Source: DATGMB01 sp035293845 (GTDB lineage: Bacteria; Acidobacteriota; Terriglobia; Bryobacterales; Bryobacteraceae). Taken from it: a stretch of DNA of 33,317 nt. This document shows positions 1 through 7,700 of this stretch, piece after piece; within the stretch, counting starts at the first letter, position 1, and each line of letters begins with the position of its first letter. The translations under genes were made by a program, and so were the position numbers. The notes under the pieces were generated by a model. The model was given only the letters and a program-made list of their open reading frames with translations, was not told the origin of the DNA and ran no database searches. The stretch spans positions 1 to 33,317 of the forward strand of contig DATGMB010000263.1 in the NCBI GenBank assembly GCA_035293845.1, given 5' to 3'.

Positions 1-646
1 TCGTCCACGTGCTGGAGGCGAGCGGCAGGCCCGGCGGAATCTCGTCGGCCTCGACAGCGAGGCGCAGCAGATCGAGCGAGCCGGGATCCACCCAGAACGC
101 ACCTTTGCTGGCGACGACGGCGGAAGCGGATTCCAGGCTGATGGTCATTCCGCTACCGAGCAGCGGCACGCGGAAATCGTAGCGCGCCGCGGGGCGCCCG
201 TTGAGCTGCTCTTCGCCGCGATAGCGGCAAATCCCGTTGCCATAGACCAGGAGGTTTCGCAGATACAGGGAGAACATGCCGGTCCCGGTGAGCCCGGTAT
301 CGGTGAAACTGCCGGGGTGGTCGCGCTGGAAGGCGCGCGCGCCGGGCCGGGCGTAGAGCTCTTTGCCGCCGCTGTCCAGCACCTCGAGGCGGAGCGTATC
401 GAGCGCCCGCAGGACCTTCGCGGCGGGCGCCTTGACGTACCGCTCCGCGGTTTCGAGGCACGTGTAATCCGGCAGGCGCGCCATCTCTTCGCCGACGTGG
501 CGCTTGATACGCGCCAGCAGGAGGGTTCCTTCCGGCAGGCCGGCGCGGGCGTCGGCTGAGGTATCGGCCATGGCGCCGGCCGGGCCCTGTACCCAGGCGG
601 CGAGCGGCGCCGCGGCGAGCAGGACGGCCAGAAAGCGGCGGGACAT
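1..646 (-). CDS. Secreted hypothetical protein, 3' end outside window
   Basis: The first 215 codons of a leftward gene that runs off the left edge of the window. The ATG at 646-644 is followed by a typical export signal (MSRRFLAVLLAAAPLAAW, then an Ala/Gly-rich stretch), so the product is probably periplasmic or outer-membrane associated. The mature part contains LPDYTCLETAERYV near residue 60 and a beta-rich segment with repeated Gly and aromatic residues. I recognise this only as the style of large orphan families in Solibacter-type genomes and assign no function. The frame is fully open from 646 to 1, and coaD is divergent. A TATGAT box (662-657, minus strand) ends 10 nt before the ATG, giving a very short leader. 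Longer frames on either strand here have the skewed composition of shadows. Confidence 0.72.
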   Translation of the reverse strand, partial: MSRRFLAVLLAAAPLAAWVQGPAGAMADTSADARAGLPEGTLLLARIKRHVGEEMARLPDYTCLETAERYVKAPAAKVLRALDTLRLEVLDSGGKELYARPGARAFQRDHPGSFTDTGLTGTGMFSLYLRNLLVYGNGICRYRGEEQLNGRPAARYDFRVPLLGSGMTISLESASAVVASKGAFWVDPGSLDLLRLAVEADEIPPGLPLASSTWT

Positions 647-652
647 GTGCGG

Positions 653-658
653 TAAAAT
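653..658 (+). promoter_or_regulatory. Putative -10 box of coaD (TAAAAT)
   Basis: TAAAAT lies about 28 nt before the GTG start of coaD and overlaps the divergent TATGAT box (662-657) of the leftward gene. No convincing -35 box is visible. Prediction only. Confidence 0.4.
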
Positions 659-686
659 CATAGCATTGCCGCAAAAGCCGACGAGC

Positions 687-1187
687 GTGACCGCCCTGTA
701 TCCCGGCTCCTTCGACCCCATCACCAATGGGCATCTCGACCTGATCCAGCGCGGCTCGCGGATGTTCGACCGGCTGATCGTTTCCATCCTGCGGAACGAT
801 GCGAAGCGGCCGCTCTTCTCCGTCGAAGAGCGAATGGAAATGCTGCGCGAGGTGGTCGGCGCGTATTCGAACGTGGAGGTCGATTGCTTCGACGGGCTGC
901 TCGTGGACCATGCCGCGGCGCACGGCGCCACCGTGCTGCTGCGCGGCATCCGCGCCATTTCCGATTATGAATACGAGCTGCAGATGGCGTTGATGAATCG
1001 CCGGCTGCGGCCGGGCATCGAAACCGTATTCATGATGGCGAACGAGACGTATTCTTTCATCAGCTCGCGGCTGGTGAAGGAGGTCTTCGGGCTAGGCGGC
1101 AGGATCACGGGCCTGGTGCCTCCCTCGGTGGAGGCCCGGCTGGAACGGCGATTGGCGAACGGAAGGCAGAAAGAAACAGGACGATGA
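687..1187 (+). CDS. coaD: Phosphopantetheine adenylyltransferase
   Basis: Catalyses the penultimate step of coenzyme A synthesis in the cytoplasm, joining 4'-phosphopantetheine and ATP to give dephospho-CoA and pyrophosphate. The 166-residue product begins TALYPGSFDPITNGHLDL, with the nucleotidyltransferase T-x-G-H signature at residues 13-16. It keeps the RGIR segment (LLRGIRAISDYEYE) near residue 90 and the ISSRLVKEV motif near residue 130. Length matches the family (about 160). The GTG at 687 was chosen because family members start directly before the ALYPGSFDP strand; an in-frame ATG at 645 would add 14 residues unlike the family. The stop overlaps the next start (ATGA), so translation is probably coupled to the aminotransferase gene. 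Confidence 0.95.
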   Translation: MTALYPGSFDPITNGHLDLIQRGSRMFDRLIVSILRNDAKRPLFSVEERMEMLREVVGAYSNVEVDCFDGLLVDHAAAHGATVLLRGIRAISDYEYELQMALMNRRLRPGIETVFMMANETYSFISSRLVKEVFGLGGRITGLVPPSVEARLERRLANGRQKETGR

Positions 1188-2383
1188 GCAACATGCAAAC
1201 GGCGGCGAATCCCATCGCGGAACGGATTTCTTCGATCAGCGTGTCCAGCACGCTGAAGGTGGCGCAGGAAGCGGATAAACTCCGCGCCGAAGGCGTCGAC
1301 GTGGTCGATTTCGGCGCGGGCGAGCCCGATTTCCCCACGCCGCAGAACATCAAGCAGGCGGCGATCCGCGCGCTCGAGCAGAATTTCACCAAGTACACGC
1401 CGGCCGCCGGAATCGCCGAGTTGAAGAGAGCGATCTGCGAGCGCCACCGGCTGGATTTCGGCACCGATTACCAGCCCGCCGAATGCATCGTGAGCGTGGG
1501 CGGCAAGCACGCCATTTTCAACCTCACGCAGGCTCTCATCAATCCCGGCGATGAAGTGATCATCCCGGTGCCGTACTGGGTCACTTACAAGGACGTCGTG
1601 AACTACGCTGGCGGCAAGTGCGTGTTCGTGCCGACGGATGAAGCCAACGGCTTCCAGGTGACGGCGGCGATGATCGAGCCGTACCTCAGCGCGCGCACCC
1701 GCATGGTGATCATCAACTCGCCCTCGAACCCGAGCGGCGCGGTGATGGATCGCGGCGAATTCGAGAAGATCCTGCGGCTCACCTCCGAGCGCGGCATCTA
1801 CCTGATGACCGACGAATGCTACTGCAAGTTCCTCTACGATAGCGAGCCGTATTCGATCGCGGCGGTGCCGGGAGCCAAGGAAACGGTGCTGGTGGCGGGC
1901 TCGCTTTCGAAGACTTACGCGATGACCGGCTGGCGCATCGGCTTCGCGCTGGTGCCGCGCGAGATCGTGGGCGCGATGACGAAGCTGCAGAGCCACTCGA
2001 CCTCGAATCCGACGTCGATTGCCCAGAAAGCCGCGGTCGAGGCGCTGCGGGGCCCGCAGGATTCCGTGGCAGAGATGCTGGCCGAATACCGCAAGCGCCG
2101 GGACTTCGTGGTGCGCCGGCTGCGCGAGATCCCCGGCGTGAAATGCGCCGAACCGCGCGGCGCGTTCTACGCGTACCCGAATATTTCGGTGGCGCTCGGC
2201 CGGAGCGGCATCGCGGACACACTGCAGTTTTCCGAGCGCCTGCTGGCGGATGCGCGCGTGGCCGTCGTGCCGGGCGAGGCTTTCGGCACCGGGGAGCATG
2301 TGCGTATCTCCTACGCGACCTCGATGTACGAACTGGAGCGCGGCCTGGACCGCATGCATGAGTTCATCGTCCGCCACTCGTAG
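1184..2383 (+). CDS. Aspartate aminotransferase, PLP-dependent class I
   Basis: Fold-type I aminotransferase of 399 residues, transferring the amino group between aspartate (possibly also aromatic or other dicarboxylic donors) and 2-oxoglutarate. The key PLP residues are all visible: the NPSG asparagine N182, D210 and Y213 in MTDECY, the Schiff-base lysine K243 in SLSKTYAMTGWR, the phosphate-binding R251, and the substrate carboxylate arginine in HVRISYA near residue 379. The N-terminal DFGAGEPDFPTP motif fits the bacterial Ib subgroup (Thermus/Bacillus type). It starts with an ATGA overlap on coaD and ends inside the N-terminus of the following isomerase gene, so the three form one operon. 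The exact substrate cannot be read from sequence. Confidence 0.92.
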   Translation: MSNMQTAANPIAERISSISVSSTLKVAQEADKLRAEGVDVVDFGAGEPDFPTPQNIKQAAIRALEQNFTKYTPAAGIAELKRAICERHRLDFGTDYQPAECIVSVGGKHAIFNLTQALINPGDEVIIPVPYWVTYKDVVNYAGGKCVFVPTDEANGFQVTAAMIEPYLSARTRMVIINSPSNPSGAVMDRGEFEKILRLTSERGIYLMTDECYCKFLYDSEPYSIAAVPGAKETVLVAGSLSKTYAMTGWRIGFALVPREIVGAMTKLQSHSTSNPTSIAQKAAVEALRGPQDSVAEMLAEYRKRRDFVVRRLREIPGVKCAEPRGAFYAYPNISVALGRSGIADTLQFSERLLADARVAVVPGEAFGTGEHVRISYATSMYELERGLDRMHEFIVRHS

Positions 2384-3176
2384 GGCCGGCGAAGCGGTTC
2401 GGTTGACGCCTTCGCTGCGCGGCAAGATCTGGGGCCGCAAGCATCTGGCGCCGTGGTTCCCGGATTCGCCGGTGCCGATCGGCGAGGCGTGGTATCTGGC
2501 GGACTGCGAACTTCCGCTGCTGGTCAAGCTCATCTTCACCAACGAGCGCCTCTCCGTGCAGGTGCATCCCGATGACGGGGAGGACGGGCCGCGCGGCAAG
2601 ACCGAGATGTGGCACATCCTGGAAGCCGAGCCGGGCGCCACGATCGCGCTCGGCTTCCGCGAGCCGCTCACGCGCGAGCGCCTGCGCGAGGCCGCCCGCA
2701 CGGGCGAAATTGAATCCCTGCTGAACTGGATGCCGGTGAAAGCCGGCGAGACGTATTTCACGCCGGCACATACGGTGCACGCCATCGGCGCCGGCATCGT
2801 GCTTTGCGAAATCCAGCAGAATTCGGATGTGACTTACCGGCTTTGGGACTACGGCCGTCCGCGCGAACTGCACCTGGAGCAGGCCGCGGCGATCGCCGAA
2901 TTGGGTGTGCATCCCGGTCCGGTGGACGGACCGGTGAGCAGCCGGCACTTCGTGACCGAGCCGCTACGGCTCGCGCCGGGCGAGGAACGGAGGCCCGAGG
3001 CGCGGCAATGCCAGTTGTGGATCTGTTTGGAGGGCGCGGGGACGATCGGTGGCGAGCCGTTCCGGCAGGGGGAAGTCTGGCTGCTGCCGGATGAAGGGGA
3101 GCAGCCTGCAGTGCGGACGGAAGCCGGCGCGCGGTTTCTGCGGACGTGGGCGCCGTCAGGCAGTTCCGATCACTAG
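2358..3176 (+). CDS. manA: Mannose-6-phosphate isomerase, class I
   Basis: Interconverts mannose 6-phosphate and fructose 6-phosphate in the cytoplasm, feeding GDP-mannose and polysaccharide synthesis. The cupin-type zinc site is visible: QVHPDD (Q68, H70), E83 in KTEMW and H138 in PAHTVHAIG. The family's IWGxxxLAPWFP opening, a GEAWY motif and an EIQQNSDVTYRLWDYGR segment are also present. The product is about 272 residues, a short bacterial form without the extended helical insert of larger enzymes. The start is uncertain: ATG 2358 overlaps the aminotransferase gene by 26 bp, while TTG 2403 gives MTPSLRGKIWG, closer to the family's usual N-terminus. The 3' end overlaps the convergent vapC-like gene by 21 bp. 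Confidence 0.88.
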   Translation: MSSSSATRRAGEAVRLTPSLRGKIWGRKHLAPWFPDSPVPIGEAWYLADCELPLLVKLIFTNERLSVQVHPDDGEDGPRGKTEMWHILEAEPGATIALGFREPLTRERLREAARTGEIESLLNWMPVKAGETYFTPAHTVHAIGAGIVLCEIQQNSDVTYRLWDYGRPRELHLEQAAAIAELGVHPGPVDGPVSSRHFVTEPLRLAPGEERRPEARQCQLWICLEGAGTIGGEPFRQGEVWLLPDEGEQPAVRTEAGARFLRTWAPSGSSDH

Positions 3177-3569
3177 AGGAACGCCTGTGAGGCCCAAGTG
3201 GCGGTCGGTCGACCAGCAGGCGTGAATCCGCCGCTCGGCCATGATGGTGAGGCCGTGGGCATCCGCCAAAGTGAGGCTCTGGTCTCCGAATTTCCGGGTG
3301 AGTCGCGCGGCACTTTGCAACTCGACAGGGTCGAATGGGTGGATCGTAAGAGTACTGCCGAGCCGGCGGAGCAGATCGAGAAACTGGAAGGCGCGCTCCG
3401 GGCCATGCCGCCGGAGAAACCAGGTGTGGCCTTCAGCAATCACCAGGGCTGAAGTAACCAGCAGCGGCGGGTTGCTAAAGAGCTTCTCGAACAGGGCGTG
3501 ATAACGATCCGAGCGTTCGCGCAGGGCGATGAAAGCCGAGGTGTCGACGTATGCCTCAGTCCCAGGCAT
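3156..3569 (-). CDS. vapC: PIN-domain toxin, VapC-like
   Basis: A 137-residue PIN-domain protein, predicted metal-dependent ribonuclease toxin of a type II toxin-antitoxin pair. The acidic quartet expected for PIN nucleases is present: D9 (VDTSAF), E46 (VIAEGHTW), D103 (LTLADAHGL) and D122 (STDRHL). VapC toxins usually cut tRNA or rRNA; the target here is unknown. It follows the antitoxin gene with a 14-bp overlap, so both come from one message and toxin translation depends on antitoxin translation. Its tail overlaps the convergent isomerase gene by 21 bp. All catalytic residues are intact, so it is probably active. Confidence 0.9.
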   Translation of the reverse strand: MPGTEAYVDTSAFIALRERSDRYHALFEKLFSNPPLLVTSALVIAEGHTWFLRRHGPERAFQFLDLLRRLGSTLTIHPFDPVELQSAARLTRKFGDQSLTLADAHGLTIMAERRIHACWSTDRHLGLTGVPLVIGTA

Positions 3570-3780
3570 TGTAGATCACATCGTCGATGTGCTGGCTGGC
3601 CTGGGGATCACCCGAATCGAGGTCGCCGGAGTAGCGCATCCACGGCTTCTCCTCCGCCCGGGGAAGCTTCTCGCGGACAGCCTGGCGAACGTATTCCGCG
3701 ATGGAAATGCCCTGCGATGCGGCTTCGCGCTTCAAGAGCTTGTAATCGTGAGCGTCCAAGCTGATCTGCGTGCGGATCAT
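3556..3780 (-). CDS. Ribbon-helix-helix antitoxin
   Basis: A 74-residue antitoxin partnering the PIN toxin. The N-terminus IRTQISLDAHDYKLLKREA is a CopG/ribbon-helix-helix DNA-binding motif: a short beta strand then two helices, with ISIAEYVRQAV starting the second. The remaining tail (from about residue 40, KPWMRYSGDLDSGDP) is acidic and Pro/Gly-rich, as expected for a toxin-wrapping segment. The ATG at 3780 was chosen because it starts the DNA-binding strand directly and leaves the flanking palindrome upstream. In-frame ATG 3801 and GTG 3813 are alternatives; GTG 3813 would give a GTGA overlap with the zinc-ribbon gene. Likely represses its own operon. Confidence 0.87.
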   Translation of the reverse strand: MIRTQISLDAHDYKLLKREAASQGISIAEYVRQAVREKLPRAEEKPWMRYSGDLDSGDPQASQHIDDVIYNAWD

Positions 3781-3807
3781 GTTATCACCTGCTGCATCCA
3801 TGATAAC
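3781..3807. promoter_or_regulatory. Palindromic operator of the toxin-antitoxin pair
   Basis: GTTATCA (3781-3787) and TGATAAC (3801-3807) form a perfect 7-bp inverted repeat with a 13-bp spacer, so the half-site centres are 20 bp (about two helical turns) apart. It abuts the chosen antitoxin start at 3780, the usual place for autoregulation by a ribbon-helix-helix dimer pair. The role is inferred from position and symmetry. Confidence 0.6.
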
Positions 3808-3809
3808 AC

Positions 3810-3959
3810 TCACCCGATCCCCAGCTCATCGATCCGCTCGAGCGGCGTGCCGCAGACGCGGCAGATGAGCGCGTGGCAATCGCCGCATACCAGCGGGTCG
3901 GCCACCGGACGGGCGCAGGCGGGGCAATAGAACTCGGCGGCTGCGCTTTCCTCGGGCAT
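3810..3959 (-). CDS. Small double zinc-ribbon protein, 49 residues
   Basis: A small gene between the secreted-protein gene and the antitoxin gene. The 49-residue product has three CxxC knuckles: C12/C15 (CPAC), C25/C28 (CGDC) and C33/C36 (CRVC), followed by GTPLERIDELGIG. Such proteins bind one or two zinc ions and usually mediate protein or nucleic-acid contacts; the partner is unknown. The ATG lies 3 nt after the upstream stop, and its TGA overlaps a possible GTG start of the antitoxin, so it belongs to a four-gene operon. The evenly spaced cysteines and tight packing make it a convincing gene despite its size. Confidence 0.75.
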   Translation of the reverse strand: MPEESAAAEFYCPACARPVADPLVCGDCHALICRVCGTPLERIDELGIG

Positions 3960-3962
3960 CCG

Positions 3963-4289
3963 CTACTTCGCCGCTTCGATTTTTTCGACCTGGATGGTTT
4001 TGGTCTTCTCGTTCAGCGTCCCGGTGACCGTGACCTTCCTGGCGGCGAATTTGGCCGGAGTCTTCTGATCGCTCAGCACGTAGACGTTCGTGCCGTCGAA
4101 GAGCGCGTATTTCGCGTTCATGCCCTTGACGCACTCGGTGACGCACTTCTCATCCGTGCCCATCTTCATGCCGGAATGTTTTTCGGCGCCGCACATGTCG
4201 TCGGTGATGGTGCCGGTGAATTTCTGTGACGCGGGAGCGGCGGTAAGCGCGGCGGCGGCGAACAGGACCGTGGCGATCTGCTTGGTCAT
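3963..4289 (-). CDS. Small secreted protein, unknown function
   Basis: A 108-residue exported protein. A signal peptide (MTKQIATVLFAAAALTAAPA) is followed by KFTGTITDDMCGAEKHSG, a central KCVTECVKG and a beta-rich C-terminus (KVTVTGTLNEKTKTIQV). Three cysteines (about residues 33, 49 and 53) and a Met/His-containing HSGMKMG stretch could bind a metal or form a disulfide. This small beta-barrel-like type is common in Acidobacteriota genomes, but I know of no established function. ATG 4289 was chosen because it begins the signal peptide and sits 6 nt after a TATACT -10 box, implying a leaderless message. It is first in the operon with the zinc ribbon and toxin-antitoxin genes. Confidence 0.8.
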   Translation of the reverse strand: MTKQIATVLFAAAALTAAPASQKFTGTITDDMCGAEKHSGMKMGTDEKCVTECVKGMNAKYALFDGTNVYVLSDQKTPAKFAARKVTVTGTLNEKTKTIQVEKIEAAK

Positions 4290-4295
4290 GAGCAC

Positions 4296-4301
4296 AGTAT
4301 A
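4296..4301 (-). promoter_or_regulatory. -10 box TATACT, leaderless start of the 4289 gene
   Basis: TATACT on the minus strand ends 6 nt before ATG 4289, which places the expected transcription start at the start codon. It forms a compact divergent promoter pair with TAAACT at 4311-4316 on the plus strand. Confidence 0.5.
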
Positions 4302-4310
4302 TACGGCTGC

Positions 4311-4316
4311 TAAACT
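4311..4316 (+). promoter_or_regulatory. -10 box TAAACT, leaderless start of rfaE2
   Basis: TAAACT ends 7 nt before the GTG start at 4324, so transcription would begin at or next to the start codon. No Shine-Dalgarno fits between them and no good -35 box is visible. Confidence 0.5.
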
Positions 4317-4323
4317 GGATGCA

Positions 4324-4797
4324 GTGTCGCCGATTTTGAACCGCGCGGAGCTGGTCGAACAACGGCGCCGGTGGGCGCGCGACGGCAAGCGCGTGGTGTT
4401 CACCAACGGCTGCTACGACCTGCTGCATCCCGGGCACATCCGGTTGCTCGAACAGGCGCGCTCGCTGGGTGACGTCCTGATTCTGGCGCTTAATTCGGAT
4501 GCCAGCGTGCGCCGCTTTAAGGGCAACAGCCGGCCGGTCATCGGCGAGGCGGAACGCGCCGAACTGGCCGCGGCGCTTCAGGCCGTCGACGCCGTTACCA
4601 TTTTCGACGAGGACACGCCGCGGGAATTGATCGCGGAAGTCCTGCCCGACGTGCTGGTGAAGGGGGCCGACTGGTCCCATTTCGTCGCGGGCCGGGAGGA
4701 AGTGGAGGCCGCCGGCGGCCACGTGGTCAATTTGCCGCTGGAGCCCGGGCTGTCTACTACTAACATTGTCGATATCATTCTGAAACAGCAACCTTGA
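4324..4797 (+). CDS. rfaE2: Heptose 1-phosphate adenylyltransferase, RfaE domain II type
   Basis: Cytidylyltransferase-like enzyme of 157 residues, matching the C-terminal domain of HldE. It adds AMP from ATP to D-glycero-beta-D-manno-heptose 1-phosphate to make ADP-heptose for lipopolysaccharide inner core. Seen: FTNGCYDLLHPGHIRLL with the HxGH motif at residues 35-38, LNSDASVRRFKG, the RPVIGEAERAELAAAL segment, VLVKGADW, and the C-terminal GLSTTNIVDII typical of this group. It is a stand-alone domain, so the kinase half must be encoded elsewhere. GTG 4324 is set by the family N-terminus and the -10 box. The stop overlaps the TTG of mfd (TTGA). Confidence 0.92.
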   Translation: MSPILNRAELVEQRRRWARDGKRVVFTNGCYDLLHPGHIRLLEQARSLGDVLILALNSDASVRRFKGNSRPVIGEAERAELAAALQAVDAVTIFDEDTPRELIAEVLPDVLVKGADWSHFVAGREEVEAAGGHVVNLPLEPGLSTTNIVDIILKQQP

Positions 4798-7700
4798 TCC
4801 ATCCTGCCGTACGCGACATCTTCCTGGACCTGGGCAAGCATCCTGCATTTCAGGAGGCCCTGCGCCGCCTTGCGGGCGGCGGGCGCACGTCAATCTCCGG
4901 CCTTACTACCACGGCTAAGGCTGTGTACACAGTCTTGCTGCGGCAGCTTTCCGGGAGACCGATTGTCATAGTAGTAGATGGCAGCAAGCAGGCGGAAAGT
5001 CTGGCGGAGGCGGTTCAGACGTTCTTTCAGCTTCTGGCAGCCGACGGCGCGGGCCGCAACTCGCCGCTGCTGCTGCCGGCGCTCGATGTGCTGCCCCTGC
5101 AAAACCTCTCGCCGCACGCGGAGGTGCTCGAAGAGCGCGCCATCGGGCTCTGGCGGCTGGCGGCGCGCAGCGTTCCGATCACGATCGTCCCCGTGACGGC
5201 CGCGATGCTGCGCATCGAGCCCGGAGAGCATTACCGGCAATTGGCGCTGCGCCTGCGAGTCGGCGATGAACTGCCGCTCGAAGAGGTGGTGGCGCACCTC
5301 GAAAGCATCGGTTACGAGCGGCGGGAGCCGGTCGAAATGGTGGGGGAATATTCCGTCCGCGGCGGCATCCTGGACGTGTTTTCGCCCGAAGCCGAAAAGC
5401 CGGTCCGCATCGATCTGTTCGGCGATCTGGTGGAATCGATCCGCCGCTTCGACGTCGAGTCCCAGCGATCGGTTCTGAAGGTTGAAGACTGCCTTCTACT
5501 ACCGCTGACGGAATTTCAAAAGAGCCGTCAGCTTCTCCTGCGGCTGGCGGAGCTCGTGCGGGAGGCGGACATCCCCGGCCGCGACCTACCGCCGCCGGGC
5601 GAGCCATTTCCCGGTTGGGAGCTGGTCGTGCCCATGCTCAAGCCGCGTGATTCCTCGCTGTTCGAATTAATCGAACGGCCGATCGTCGTCTGGGATGAGC
5701 CGGAGCAGGTTCGATCGGCAGCGGACCGGTTCTGGAAACGCCTGGAGCAGATCGAGCGTTCGCCGGCATACGATCCGGGTAGGATTTATTTGTCGCTGGA
5801 GGAGCTGCAATCTCGTGCCGGTGATGCCCCTCGGCTGGATCTGAAGGAGCTGGAGATCGGTTTACCGAATGAAGCCAATCTGCACCTCTCGACGCGGCCA
5901 TCGCTCTCATTCCACGGCAATATGCAGGTGGCCATCGCGGAGGCTCGGACGCTGGTCGAGTCCGGCCGGAAGGTGGCCTTCTTTGCATCTTCTACTGGTG
6001 AAGTAGAACGCGTGGCGGACATCCTGAACGAGTACAGCATCCCGTACCAGCTCGGGATCGAGCAGTTCGAATCGACACCCGCGTACCTGGCCGAGCGGGC
6101 TTACATGGCGGGGACGGTCGCCAGCATCTATCTCATCAAAGGGCTGATCCGGCACGGGACAGCGTTCCAGGATTCTAATCTTATCGTTTTCGGTTCGGAA
6201 GACCTGTTCGAAAGCTCGGAGCTGGTGGCGCGGGCTCCTGTCTCGAAATCGGCCCTGGCCGCCTTCTCGGCCGACCTGATCGACCTCAAGCCCGGCGATT
6301 TCGTGGTGCATGCCGAGCACGGCGTGGCGCAGTACCTGGGGCTGCGGGAGATCGAGCAGGGCGAAGCCAAAGGCGACTACATGCTGCTCGAGTACGCCGG
6401 CGGCTCCAAGCTGTACGTTCCGCTGACAAGGATGGACCTGGTCCAGCGCTTCCGCGGAGCCGGCGAAGCAAAGCCCTCGCTCGACCGCATGGGCGGCGCC
6501 ACCTGGACGCGCACGAAAACCCGGATCAAGGCCAAAATGCGGGACATGGCCGACGAGCTGCTGAAGCTCTACGCCGCCCGAAAAATGGCAGACGGGTTCG
6601 CGTACTCCTCCGACAGCAACTGGCAACGCGAGTTCGAAGATGCCTTCGAATTCACCGAGACGCGCGACCAGCTCACCGCCATCCAGGAGATCAAGCGCGA
6701 CATGGAAAGCCCGCATCCCATGGACCGCCTGCTGTGCGGGGACGTGGGATTCGGAAAGACGGAAGTGGTCATGCGCGCGGCCTTCAAGGCCCTTGGCGAC
6801 GGGAAGCAGATTGCGGTCCTGGCTCCTACCACTGTATTAGCTTTTCAGCACTACGAGACGTTCAAGCGACGCTTCCAGCCGTTCCCGGTGCGCATCGAAA
6901 TGTTCAGCCGCTTCCGGGCGCCGAAGGAGATCAAGGCGGGATTGAGCGATCTGGCGGAAGGAAAGGTCGATATCGCGATCGGCACCCACCGCTTACTTTC
7001 TAAAGACGTAGTATTCAAAGATCTCGGGCTGGTCATCGTCGATGAGGAACAGCGCTTCGGCGTCAAGCACAAGGAGCAGTTGAAGCAGCTCAAGAAAACG
7101 GTCGACCACGTGGCGATGAGCGCGACCCCGATTCCTCGTACACTACACATGTCGCTATTGGGATTACGCGATATGTCGGTGATTGAGACGCCGCCTAAGG
7201 ATCGGCTCGCGATCCATACCGTCGTCGCGCCGTTCCAGCCCGAGCTGATCCGCTCTGCCATCGAGCTGGAGCTGGGGCGCGGCGGGCAGGTGTACTTCCT
7301 GCACAACCGGGTGGACTCCATCTGGGCGCGGGCCGCTCAGATTCAGGAATTGGCTCCCAATGCGCGAATCGGCGTCGGGCACGGACAGATGGGCGAGGCG
7401 GAACTGGAGAAAACCATGCTTCAGTTCATGCGCCACGAGTTCGACATCCTAGTATGCACTACTATTATAGAAAACGGGCTCGATATCCCCCTTGCTAATA
7501 CCATAATCGTAGAAAATGCGGAACGCTACGGTCTTTCCGAACTCTACCAGTTGCGCGGGCGGGTGGGACGCTCGAACCGCCGGGCCTATGCGTACCTGCT
7601 GGTGCCGCCGGATACCGAGCTGACGGAGATCGCGCGCAAGCGGCTGGCGGCGCTCAAGGAATTCAGCGACCTCGGCGCGGGCTTCAAAATCGCGGCGCTC

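Noticed and set aside
153..923. Long leftward frame of 256 codons over the truncated gene and coaD
   Set aside because: It is out of frame with the real leftward gene, antisense to coaD, and has Arg/Pro-rich shadow composition without any recognisable domain.
965..2797. 610-codon leftward frame across coaD, the aminotransferase and the isomerase
   Set aside because: It is antisense to three genes with intact catalytic motifs; such long shadows are expected at this GC content.
3781..3807. Attachment site of a mobile element
   Set aside because: The inverted repeat is single, lies against an antitoxin start, and no integrase or flanking direct repeats are present.
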